Assembly: GCA_002382495.1 (NCBI GenBank)
Contig: DFXW01000026.1
Location: 54,155-93,082 of the forward strand
From: Flavobacterium sp. UBA4098
Lineage (GTDB): Bacteria > Bacteroidota > Bacteroidia > Flavobacteriales > Flavobacteriaceae
Length of the DNA: 38,928 nucleotides
Direction: 5' to 3'
The notes beneath the pieces are model-generated. The model saw nothing but the letters and a program-made list of their open reading frames with translations. It ran no database searches and was not told where the DNA came from. The stretch's first letter is position 1. Every line of letters starts with the position of its first letter. This document shows, piece after piece, positions 25,502-32,759 of this stretch. The position numbers and the translations under genes were made by a program.

Positions 25502-26536
25502 TTAGTGTTTATAGTACTTCTTCTTCCACCAAAAAGCCACATTTACTAATGCTATTAAAGCGGGAACTTCTACTAACGGACCAATCACTCCCGCAAAAGC
25601 TTGTCCGCTATTAATGCCAAAAACGCCTATGGATACAGCAATAGCCAATTCAAAATTATTTCCTGAGGCGGTAAATGATAAGGCCACTGCATCTCGGTAT
25701 TTAGCGCCAATTTTTTTACTTACAAAGAACATTAGCGTAAACATAATCGCAAAGAATATCACGAGAGGTAAGGCAATACGAAGAACATCTAGAGGTAAAT
25801 CGACAATCATTTCTCCTTTCAAACTGAACATTATTACAATAGTAAACAATAAGGCTATCAATGTAATAGGAGATACAAAAGGAATGAATCGCTGATTGAA
25901 CCATTTGTCTCCAAGGATTTTCTTAATTACAAAACGGCTGGATACGGCTAATACAAAAGGAATACCCAAATAGATTCCAACGGTTTGAGCAATTTCGATG
26001 ATAGTAATATTCAATGCTAAACCTTTGATGCCAAACAACGGCAACATAATTTCAAGATAAAAATAGGCGTACAAGCTAAAAAAGAATACTTGTAACAAAC
26101 TGTTGATGCCAATTAATCCTGCGGTAAGTTCTCGGTTACCTTCGGCAAGTTCGTTCCAAACAATAACCATAGCAATACAAGGTGCTAGTCCAATGATTAT
26201 TAGTCCTGTCATGTATTCTGGGAAATCCCGTAAAAACAAAACCGCCAACGAAAACATTAAAAAAGGGCCAACAATCCAGGTGATAAAAAAGGACACAGTT
26301 AACAACTTTGGCTTTTCAAACATTTGAGGCACTTTCGAAAAATCAATTTTGGTTAATGGTGGATACATCATTAAAATTAATCCAATGGCTAATGGGATAT
26401 TGGTTGTTCCAGAAGAAAAGGAATTAATAAAACTCGATGAATTGGGAATTAAATAGCCAATACTGACCCCAACCAGCATCGCTAAAAATATCCATAATGT
26501 TAAAAATCGATCTAAAAATCCTAATCTTTTTTTCAT
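25502..26536 (-). CDS. acr3: ACR3-family arsenite efflux transporter
   Basis: This 344-residue protein has ten hydrophobic helices and the ACR3 motifs FLTLWIFLAMLVGVSIGY, ALGLILMMYPPLTKIDF-like AIGLILMMYPPLTK, and IIGLAPCIAMVIVWNELAEG with the essential Cys. FTASGNNFELAIAVSIGVFG is near the C-terminus. It exports arsenite (and perhaps antimonite) across the inner membrane by proton exchange. It is the last gene of the arsR-DUF6428-phosphatase-acr3 operon, 27 bases after the phosphatase gene. Confidence 0.95.
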   Translation of the reverse strand: MKKRLGFLDRFLTLWIFLAMLVGVSIGYLIPNSSSFINSFSSGTTNIPLAIGLILMMYPPLTKIDFSKVPQMFEKPKLLTVSFFITWIVGPFLMFSLAVLFLRDFPEYMTGLIIIGLAPCIAMVIVWNELAEGNRELTAGLIGINSLLQVFFFSLYAYFYLEIMLPLFGIKGLALNITIIEIAQTVGIYLGIPFVLAVSSRFVIKKILGDKWFNQRFIPFVSPITLIALLFTIVIMFSLKGEMIVDLPLDVLRIALPLVIFFAIMFTLMFFVSKKIGAKYRDAVALSFTASGNNFELAIAVSIGVFGINSGQAFAGVIGPLVEVPALIALVNVAFWWKKKYYKH

Positions 26537-26563
26537 GATGATGATGTATGTAATTAGTTTGAG

Positions 26564-27175
26564 TTATTTTTTTATTTTCGAAAAAACATGATGCATTTCA
26601 GAAGCAATTTCTACACTTCGTTCAGCATATTTTGCATTCATTTGCTCAGTACCGTCAAAAGCTTTAGGATCTTCATATCGAATGGGTAATCGTTTTTCGG
26701 CTCCTGCAATGAAAGGACAACCGGCATCGGCTGATGAACAGGTCATGATGGCTGCAAATTCACTTGTTGGATTGAATGCGTCATCAAACGTTTTGGAAAA
26801 ACAAACAATAGCCGCTTCATTTTTGTCAAATTTTACAGCATAAACTGGATTGTTGTCACTGCTTAATTGTTGGATTTGAAAACCTTGATTGTTTAGGGTT
26901 TCGCCTACTTTTGGAAACATAGCTGTAGCCTCTGTTCCGCCCGAGTAGCAAAATACATTTTGAATTCCGAACTGAAACGCCATCGTTTGTGCCCAAATTT
27001 GAGACAAATGACTGCGACGGGAATTGTGAGTACAAATGAAATTCAATCGAATGGATTGGTGTGTATCTATTTTTGTTTGAATAAAATCAATCAAAGGTTG
27101 CAACACTACTTTTCGCTCCTCAGCGATGATAGTTTTTGAAATATTTTCAATAGTTGTAATTAAGTTCTGATACAT
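26564..27175 (-). CDS. Low-molecular-weight phosphatase-like arsenate reductase
   Basis: This 203-residue protein carries the phosphatase/arsenate reductase loop CTHNSRRSH (CX5R). An N-terminal helical extension of about 60 residues precedes it. A second cysteine cluster, MTCSSADAGCPF, stands where redox cysteines of the thioredoxin-type ArsC are found. The EDPKAFDGT segment resembles the general-acid Asp-Pro of LMW phosphatases. The role inferred from the operon is reduction of arsenate to arsenite before export. The ATG at 27173-27175 is chosen because the longer frame overlaps the DUF6428 gene. Confidence 0.87.
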   Translation of the reverse strand: MYQNLITTIENISKTIIAEERKVVLQPLIDFIQTKIDTHQSIRLNFICTHNSRRSHLSQIWAQTMAFQFGIQNVFCYSGGTEATAMFPKVGETLNNQGFQIQQLSSDNNPVYAVKFDKNEAAIVCFSKTFDDAFNPTSEFAAIMTCSSADAGCPFIAGAEKRLPIRYEDPKAFDGTEQMNAKYAERSVEIASEMHHVFSKIKK

Positions 27176-27191
27176 AGTCTTTTTGTTTGAT

Positions 27192-27665
27192 TTAACAGCA
27201 TCCGGAATCGGGTGTACAACAAGAAGTGGCTTTCGCTTTCCATTGTCCAACATGGGGCATTTTGTTTTCTGGGATACCACAGTGGTCCGGAGCTAAACAA
27301 TTGGTGATTTTTGAAGTCAATTGAAAATGAGTTCCGTCAAATTCCAATCCAAACTTTCCTATACTGTCTTTCATTTGGTATTCCACTTCAATCTCTAAAT
27401 CGGCTATGCCTAATTTTTGTTCCGACAATTCGATAATATTCAATAGTTTTTCTGGATGCAAACGATGATCGTAATCTTGGGCTTCCCACAATTGAAAGTT
27501 AGCTACCTCATCATTACGAATAGTTCCGCCACAGTCGATAAAGTGTTTGGTTATTTTGCCTACTTCGGTGACATGAAAGTGAGGTGCTACGAGTTCGCCA
27601 TTAGGTAACTGAAAAGCGATAGTTGTTGCTTTTTGTAATTCTGATTTAATAGCTGATAGTGTCAT
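27192..27665 (-). CDS. DUF6428 family protein with Cys-rich tail
   Basis: This 157-residue protein is typical of Bacteroidota arsenic loci. It starts TLSAIKSELQKATTIAFQLPNGELVAPHFHVTEVG and has CGGTIRND in the middle. The end, APDHCGIPENKMPHVGQW then SCCTPDSGCC, holds five clustered cysteines. The tail could bind arsenite and pass it to the pump or to ArsR. That is inference, as the family has no assigned function. The gene is 11 bases after arsR and 17 before the phosphatase. Confidence 0.82.
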   Translation of the reverse strand: MTLSAIKSELQKATTIAFQLPNGELVAPHFHVTEVGKITKHFIDCGGTIRNDEVANFQLWEAQDYDHRLHPEKLLNIIELSEQKLGIADLEIEVEYQMKDSIGKFGLEFDGTHFQLTSKITNCLAPDHCGIPENKMPHVGQWKAKATSCCTPDSGCC

Positions 27666-27675
27666 TTTTTTTTAG

Positions 27676-28002
27676 TTAACAACATTCTTTCTTAGTAAGT
27701 TGTGTATTAATATGCTCAAAAAAGCCTTTCAATGGATGGAAACCTTCTTCATTTAGACAATAACAAATGGAAGTTCCTTCAATATTTCCTTTGATTAACC
27801 CAGCATTTTTTAATTCTTTTAAGTGTTGAGAAACAGTGGGCTGGGCGAGAGGCAATTCATTAACGATGTCGCCACAAATACAAGACTCCGTTTTCAATAA
27901 GTATTCAATTATAGCTATTCGTGCAGGATGCCCAATTGCTTTGGCTAAAACAGCCAACTCATTTTGTGTTGTTGTAAATCCTTCGGTTTTGGTAATTCCC
28001 AT
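27676..28002 (-). CDS. arsR: ArsR-family metalloregulatory repressor
   Basis: This 108-residue winged-helix repressor has AKAIGHPARIAIIEYLLKTESCICGDIV, PLAQPTVSQHLKELKNAGLI and a wing CYCLN. Candidate arsenite-binding thiols are CIC at the alpha3 position, the CYC in the wing and the vicinal CC at the C-terminus. It heads the operon, with a perfect inverted repeat (TTGCAAT/ATTGCAA) upstream as operator. Confidence 0.95.
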   Translation of the reverse strand: MGITKTEGFTTTQNELAVLAKAIGHPARIAIIEYLLKTESCICGDIVNELPLAQPTVSQHLKELKNAGLIKGNIEGTSICYCLNEEGFHPLKGFFEHINTQLTKKECC

Positions 28003-28020
28003 TTCTATTATATTTTAATA

Positions 28021-28047
28021 TTGCAATATTACGATTAATAATTGCAA
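28021..28047. promoter_or_regulatory. Candidate ArsR operator
   Basis: TTGCAAT (28021-28027) and ATTGCAA (28041-28047) form a perfect inverted repeat with a 13-base spacer, 19 bases upstream of the arsR ATG. Position and symmetry suit autoregulation by an ArsR dimer. Confidence 0.6.
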
Positions 28048-28218
28048 AGTCTATTCAATAAAGTTATATTTTTTAAAAAATATAAGTTTTGTGATTCGTT
28101 TTTATTTGAATAAGGATTTTCAAATATAATTTTATTTGTGATAGCAGTATTTTTTGATGCGTAATTTCCACATTCTATTTTATTTGTAAATTAGGTGTTT
28201 TGCTGAAAAAATTGCCAT

Positions 28219-28252
28219 AAAAAAACCCCTAACACATTCGTATTAGGGGTTT
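28219..28252 (-). terminator. Terminator belonging to the truncated tRNA
   Basis: On the minus strand AAAACCCCTAA pairs with TTAGGGGTTTT and a T7 run follows. It lies directly downstream of the tRNA 3' end. The copy near 31003-31038 has one stem mismatch. Confidence 0.75.
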
Positions 28253-28261
28253 TAGTTTTAG

Positions 28262-28303
28262 TAGCGAGGACGGGAGTTGAACCCGTGACCTCAGGGTTAT
28301 GAA
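28262..28303 (-). pseudogene. tRNA(CAT) 3' half, copy 1
   Basis: The minus strand reads TTCATAA, then stem CCCTG, variable AGGTC, T arm ACGGG-TTCAACT-CCCGT, acceptor CCTCGCT and discriminator A. These 42 bases correspond to positions 32-73 of a tRNA with CAT anticodon (Met or lysidine-type Ile). The 5' half is absent; the sequence upstream does not fold. The base after A73 reads CTA, not CCA. Confidence 0.85.
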
Positions 28304-28381
28304 AATTATTTTATAAAAAGAAAAAGTTAATTAGATTTAAGTAATTTATTAACTAACGCAAGTAAGATTTAGAATTCGAAA

Positions 28382-30757
28382 TTATTTCTTTCCAATCTTT
28401 CTAACTTTATTTTTCAATTCGTAAATAGTAACTTTTGGTCTTAAAACTTTATTTACTTTTTCACCTCTAATTTCTTTAGAAATTTTAAAACTTGCAGATG
28501 CAAAATTTTGTTCTGCATTTCCAAAACTTACTGTATAATCACCAGCTTCAGTTATCCAAGTGCTTGATGCAGTATTAAAACTTGCTAAATCAGCTGATGT
28601 TAAATCAAAGCTTAAAGTTTGTGATTCACCTGGTTGTAATAATTTTGTTTTTGCAAATGCTTTTAACTCTTTTACTGGCTTGTCCATTTTTATACCTGGT
28701 GCGCTTACATATAATTCAGTAACTTCTTTTCCAGCTACATTTCCTGTATTAGTTACCGTAACATTTACTTGAATTTTATCTTTCAATACAGGTGTGCTTA
28801 CTGTAAGATTATCGGTTTTAAAACTTGTATACGATAAGCCATAGCCAAATGGATAAGCAGTAGGAACTTTAAAACTACTATAATATCTATATCCTACGTA
28901 TACACCTTCTTCATAAATAACTTCGGCATCTAACAATTTTTGTCCAAATAATCCTGGTTTTTCTGTACCTGGAATTTCACGTCCTGGAAAATTTTTAGCT
29001 GTAATTTCATCCTCATATTTAGCGGGGAAAGTGGTTGCTAATTTACCTGACGGATTAACTTTTCCTGAAACTACATCTGCAATTGAATTTCCACCTTCTA
29101 ATCCTGGTTGCCATGCCAATAAAATGGCATCTACTTGCTCTCTCCATGACATCACTTCAATCACTCCACCAATATTTAAAGTTACAATCACTTTTTTGTT
29201 TTGTGCATGAAAAGCAGTTGAAACGGATTTAATTAGTGCAATTTCTTTTTCAGATAAAGTAAAGTCGTCTTTAACTTTTCGATCCTTTGTCTCACCTGCA
29301 TTACGTCCAATAGCAATAATTGCTACTGAAGATTCATTCGCTGCTTTAGTAACTAAATCAGTAGCTACTTCCATTTCTTGTATAGGCATATTCGGACTCA
29401 TCAATTCTTCCCAAAAACCAAGCTTAGGTTTTTTGGCAAATTCGGCATCCATATATTTTGAATAAGCAAGATATAAATTGCTATTTAAGGTATATCCAGC
29501 TTTAAATAACCCATCTGCTAAAGTTACAGTATACATTTTATTTACGTCACCACTTCCAGTACCGCCAGCTATCAATTCTAATTGATTAACGCCAAATAAA
29601 GCTACTTTGCTACCAGATTCCAATGGTAATGTTTTTGCATTATTCTTTAATAATACCATGCTTTCTGCAGCTGCAGCTCGAGCGATTTGTGCATTCTCCT
29701 TTAAAGGAGGATTATCACTGTATTGATACCCATTAAAAATTGGTGACTTAACTATGATATTTAATATTTCAGACACATTTTGATCTACAACAGACTCAGC
29801 TAATTTTCCTGATTTTACTGCTTCTATAATAGCAGTACTTTGTTCTGGATTACCTGGCATAATTAAGTTATTACCTGCACTAATTTGCGACACTGCATTA
29901 TTGCCGCCAAACCAATCAGTCATTACGAAGCCTTTAAAGCCCCATTCTTTTCTTAAAACAGTAGTTAATAATTCGCCATTTTCAGATGTAAAAGGCCCGT
30001 TCATTAAATTATATGAACTCATGATTGTCCATGGACTTGAATGTTTCAACATGATTTGCCATCCCTTTAAATAAATTTCACGGATAGCTCGTTCACTAAT
30101 AATCGTATTCAATGAATTACGATTTGTTTCTCCATTGTTAGCGATAAAATGTTTAGCAGAAACGCCGACTCCGTTGCTTTGTATTCCATTTACCACTGCT
30201 GATGCCATTTGCCCCGTTATAACAGGATCTTCAGAATAATACTCAAAGTTTCTACCTCCTAATGGATTGCGGTGAATATTCATACCTGGACCAAGTATTA
30301 CATCAATTCCATATTCTTTGGCCTCTGCCCCATAAGCCGCTCCAACTTTGCGAACCAATTCAGTATCCCAGCTCGATGCTAATAATGAACCAATCGGCCA
30401 TGCTGTTGCATAATAGATTCTACTTTTCCCACCGTTAAACGCATGAACTCCCGCAGGACCATCGCAAACCACTAAAGATGGAATTCCTAAACGAGGAATG
30501 GCATAGGTAGTCCCTGCTGCACCTGTAACTCTTTTTTGCGCTTCAGATGGCACAACTGGAGCACCAGGAATAGCTACACCTGGAACATACATTCCTTGAC
30601 CAACTAATAAATTTGCTTTTTCTTGGAGAGTCATTGATTTGACCACATCATTTATTGGACTTTTCCCTAATTGAGGAAGATTTTGTTGCGCTATTGCTAC
30701 AGCGGAACTCATCAATAAAACAAAGATTCCAACTGTTTGTTTATAACTGATTTTCAT
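28382..30757 (-). CDS. Exported glycoside hydrolase family 3 (beta-glucosidase-like)
   Basis: This 791-residue enzyme has a signal peptide (FVLLMSSAVAIAQ), a GH3 (beta/alpha)8 domain, an alpha/beta sandwich domain and a C-terminal fibronectin type III-like domain (VTNTGNVAGKEVTELYVSAP). The nucleophile Asp281 is in GFVMTDWFGG; substrate-binding residues appear in AKHFIANNGETNR and NIHRNPLGGRNFEYYSEDP. It would release glucose, or a similar sugar, from the non-reducing end of beta-glucans in the periplasm or at the surface. No SusC/SusD pair or other carbohydrate gene is adjacent, which is unusual for a polysaccharide locus. It is the only gene between two tRNA-derived att repeats. Confidence 0.93.
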   Translation of the reverse strand: MKISYKQTVGIFVLLMSSAVAIAQQNLPQLGKSPINDVVKSMTLQEKANLLVGQGMYVPGVAIPGAPVVPSEAQKRVTGAAGTTYAIPRLGIPSLVVCDGPAGVHAFNGGKSRIYYATAWPIGSLLASSWDTELVRKVGAAYGAEAKEYGIDVILGPGMNIHRNPLGGRNFEYYSEDPVITGQMASAVVNGIQSNGVGVSAKHFIANNGETNRNSLNTIISERAIREIYLKGWQIMLKHSSPWTIMSSYNLMNGPFTSENGELLTTVLRKEWGFKGFVMTDWFGGNNAVSQISAGNNLIMPGNPEQSTAIIEAVKSGKLAESVVDQNVSEILNIIVKSPIFNGYQYSDNPPLKENAQIARAAAAESMVLLKNNAKTLPLESGSKVALFGVNQLELIAGGTGSGDVNKMYTVTLADGLFKAGYTLNSNLYLAYSKYMDAEFAKKPKLGFWEELMSPNMPIQEMEVATDLVTKAANESSVAIIAIGRNAGETKDRKVKDDFTLSEKEIALIKSVSTAFHAQNKKVIVTLNIGGVIEVMSWREQVDAILLAWQPGLEGGNSIADVVSGKVNPSGKLATTFPAKYEDEITAKNFPGREIPGTEKPGLFGQKLLDAEVIYEEGVYVGYRYYSSFKVPTAYPFGYGLSYTSFKTDNLTVSTPVLKDKIQVNVTVTNTGNVAGKEVTELYVSAPGIKMDKPVKELKAFAKTKLLQPGESQTLSFDLTSADLASFNTASSTWITEAGDYTVSFGNAEQNFASASFKISKEIRGEKVNKVLRPKVTIYELKNKVRKIGKK

Positions 30758-30800
30758 AAAAGGTAATTTAGGGTTAAAATATCATTATGTAATACTGACA

Positions 30801-30832
30801 CAATGATAAACAATTATAAATTATTAAACAAA
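30801..30832 (-). promoter_or_regulatory. Possible promoter of the GH3 gene
   Basis: On the minus strand TTTG (30829-30832), a 20-base spacer and TATCATTG (30801-30808) resemble the -33/-7 pair with one mismatch. It lies about 45 bases before the ATG. Between here and 30944 the A+T-rich sequence shows nothing I can name. Confidence 0.4.
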
Positions 30833-30943
30833 TATTAGTTGTAAAATTAGATTTTCAAACGAAGTGAAAATAGTAAACGCGAGATAAATATAAAAAAGGA
30901 GATAGTAATTGCAAAATTTCTTTTTTGAAAGAAATAATAAAAA

Positions 30944-30965
30944 CCTCACGCACTTTCCTCACGCA
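30944..30965 (+). repeat. Left arm-type repeat pair next to att copy 2
   Basis: CCTCACGCA occurs at 30944-30952 and 30957-30965, separated by CTTT. The same tandem pair with the same period occurs at 31172-31193, so att copy 2 is bracketed by it. It could bind an integrase N-terminal domain. Confidence 0.7.
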
Positions 30966-31000
30966 GAAGATAAGAGGTAGAGAAATTAAGTCACAAAAAT

Positions 31001-31089
31001 CCATAAAAAAAACCCTAACACATTCGTATTAGGGGTTTTACTTTTGGTAGCGAGGACGGGAGTTGAACCCGTGACCTCAGGGTTATGAA
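31001..31089 (-). repeat. Direct repeat copy 2: tRNA 3' half plus terminator (candidate att site)
   Basis: This is the same 89-base unit as 28215-28303, with three substitutions, all outside the tRNA part. Its right edge is again at the anticodon loop. It separates candidate unit A from unit B. Confidence 0.85.
31048..31089 (-). pseudogene. tRNA(CAT) 3' half, copy 2
   Basis: The 42 bases are identical to copy 1. Here the discriminator is followed by CCA, so this copy encodes the mature 3' end, unlike copy 1. No 5' half follows on the minus strand upstream, so it is not a functional tRNA. The intact gene is expected at the far right end of unit B, outside the window. Confidence 0.85.
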
Positions 31090-31171
31090 TCGATAATTGA
31101 TTCTTTGAACATCCGTAAACCCAATAAATACGTTGGTTTTTTCTACAAAATCAGATGTTTTTCAGAGTCGT

Positions 31172-31193
31172 CCTCACGCAGTTTCCTCACGCA
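31172..31193 (+). repeat. Right arm-type repeat pair next to att copy 2
   Basis: CCTCACGCA occurs at 31172-31180 and 31185-31193, separated by GTTT, in the same orientation and with the same 13-base period as the pair at 30944-30965. It lies 83 bases right of the tRNA fragment. The rest of the gap to the polymerase gene is A+T-rich with no further feature seen. Confidence 0.7.
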
Positions 31194-31272
31194 ACAAAAC
31201 AGTTAACTAATTGATATATAATGATTTAACTATTATATTTGAAATTATAATAATTAAAATTAGTATATTTTA

Positions 31273-32742
31273 TCATTTGCTTATGTCAAATAAATACTTC
31301 TTTTGTATTAGTTCCTCCGTTTTAGCGATATTATAGTCGAATACCCCCGTAGTATTATTAAGTACTTTTATTTGTTTTGATCGTTTAATAATTTTTTCTG
31401 TAACATACTTGACACTGTCAATTGAAGGAATTATTTCTAATGAGTGTTTCTCTATTTTGAGACCCGGATTAATACCTGTCATCAGTTTTAATTGATCAAA
31501 CATAATTCTGTATAATTCCTCGTAATGTTCCTCAGTTGTTAATACCGCATCGTGAATCGTAAAAAATGGTGCTGATTTAAATTTATTATTAAACTCCACA
31601 CATACTGTGTCTAGAACAAGAAAACTCTCCGCTCGTTGAAGTAAATATGAAAACCTTTTCACACCAACACCATTCAAACAAGAACCAATAAACTCATTAA
31701 TTTGAGGATATTGTTTTACCAGGTATTTCAGCTCAGATTTTTGTTTGGCTTTAGGATTATTATAAAACAAAAATTGCATTGTTTTGTGTTTAAGACTATT
31801 CCTTTCGATTGTTGTTGGTTCTCGATCAAGTTCATTTCTCAACACAATAGAGTAGAAGTCATCCTGAAACGAAATATTTTGGTATTTTTCAATTCCTTTC
31901 TCTTTTCCTTCCAAAAAACGCGGAAACAATATTGACCCACCTACCGGTTTAATACTATAGTAGTTGTATTTGTTCTTGTTATCCTTATTGTAAAAGTTAA
32001 TGTTTAATAAACTAGCTAATAGATAAGGTTGTGATGATTTTATGTCTACTGAAACTAATGCTTGGTTATTTACTAACAGGAATGGTCTTACTAATTTATT
32101 TAGTGATGTTATTGAACTGTTGTATCTATTGTTAGAATATGATCTGTTGTTGTAGAATTTACCTTCATTAATCTCTTCTATTATATTAAGGTTTCTTCCT
32201 ATATAATTCTTTAATAAAGTAATCTCCTTATTTTTTTTAAGATTAGTAAGTACTGAATGATATAGATTGTATAGGAATTCTTTACTATTAGGATGTATAG
32301 AGAGTTTATTTGAATTAAACTGACTATCTAATAACGTTTCATTAGTTTTTACTTTTTGTTGATTAGGAGGTTTGTAATTGAATTTAGCCATTGGACTATT
32401 TCTATACTTTTCTTTAAGTCGATATGATTTTGAATAATCACCAACTTTGTAACTCTCTTTAGAATTTTCACTTTCTGTAATCTCTACAATAGGGTCTTTC
32501 CCTTCAGTCAATAGTTTGTGAACAAATTCATAATCATTATTTAAAATTCTTTTTTTAAATTTTGAACTAAGATGTGTGAATCCGTCAGCTTTGAATCTAT
32601 GAAGATTATAGTTAGTGGGGTATAAGACAGAAACGATTTTAATGATTCTGATTTTGAGATTTTTCCTTCTAGTTCTAGATAATTCATATTTAGACAATAG
32701 TTCGTCTACATTGAAATTTTGTGGGTATAATATTGTTTTCAT
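31273..32742 (-). CDS. Small family A-like nucleic-acid polymerase (TV-Pol-like)
   Basis: This 489-residue protein lacks any visible 3'-5' or 5'-3' exonuclease domain. The palm motifs of the superfamily of family A DNA polymerases and single-subunit RNA polymerases can be read: motif A VSVDIKSSQPYLLASLL with Asp233; motif B RNSLKHKTMQFLFYNN with Arg314, Lys318/320 and Tyr327; motif C FFTIHDAVLTT with His397-Asp398. The first 200 residues are basic and helical (RTRRKNLKIRIIKI). Architecture and mobile context resemble the TV-Pol polymerases of transposons and viruses, proposed to have primase-polymerase activity. The match is by motif reading only. It is the last gene before the att copy, 17 bases after the methyltransferase gene. 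Confidence 0.65.
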   Translation of the reverse strand: MKTILYPQNFNVDELLSKYELSRTRRKNLKIRIIKIVSVLYPTNYNLHRFKADGFTHLSSKFKKRILNNDYEFVHKLLTEGKDPIVEITESENSKESYKVGDYSKSYRLKEKYRNSPMAKFNYKPPNQQKVKTNETLLDSQFNSNKLSIHPNSKEFLYNLYHSVLTNLKKNKEITLLKNYIGRNLNIIEEINEGKFYNNRSYSNNRYNSSITSLNKLVRPFLLVNNQALVSVDIKSSQPYLLASLLNINFYNKDNKNKYNYYSIKPVGGSILFPRFLEGKEKGIEKYQNISFQDDFYSIVLRNELDREPTTIERNSLKHKTMQFLFYNNPKAKQKSELKYLVKQYPQINEFIGSCLNGVGVKRFSYLLQRAESFLVLDTVCVEFNNKFKSAPFFTIHDAVLTTEEHYEELYRIMFDQLKLMTGINPGLKIEKHSLEIIPSIDSVKYVTEKIIKRSKQIKVLNNTTGVFDYNIAKTEELIQKKYLFDISK

Positions 32743-32759
32743 ATCAATTCTAATTTAAA

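Larger units (their letters stand above)
28215..28303 (-). repeat. Direct repeat copy 1: tRNA 3' half plus terminator (candidate att site)
   Basis: This 89-base segment matches 31001-31089 at 86 positions in the same orientation. It includes a hairpin terminator and the 3' half of a tRNA with anticodon CAT. To the right of base 303 the two copies diverge completely, which places the junction at the anticodon loop. I take copy 1 as the original chromosomal tRNA end left after integration. Confidence 0.85.
28303..31001. mobile_element. Candidate integrated unit A between two tRNA att copies
   Basis: This is the stretch between the two tRNA-derived direct repeats; with one repeat the unit is 2786 bp. 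It contains a single gene, the family 3 glycoside hydrolase, and no recombinase, so if it moves it must be mobilised in trans. Arm-like repeats occur at its right end but not at its left. An alternative is deletion of a larger element down to this remnant. Confidence 0.55.

Noticed and set aside
31048..31089. Functional tRNA gene at the second repeat copy
   Set aside because: Only positions 32-73 are present; the upstream minus-strand sequence cannot form the D arm or the 5' acceptor strand.
31100..31150. Terminator-like hairpin with a T-run right of att copy 2
   Set aside because: The stem AAACCCAA/TTGGTTT needs a bulge and no plus-strand gene precedes it.
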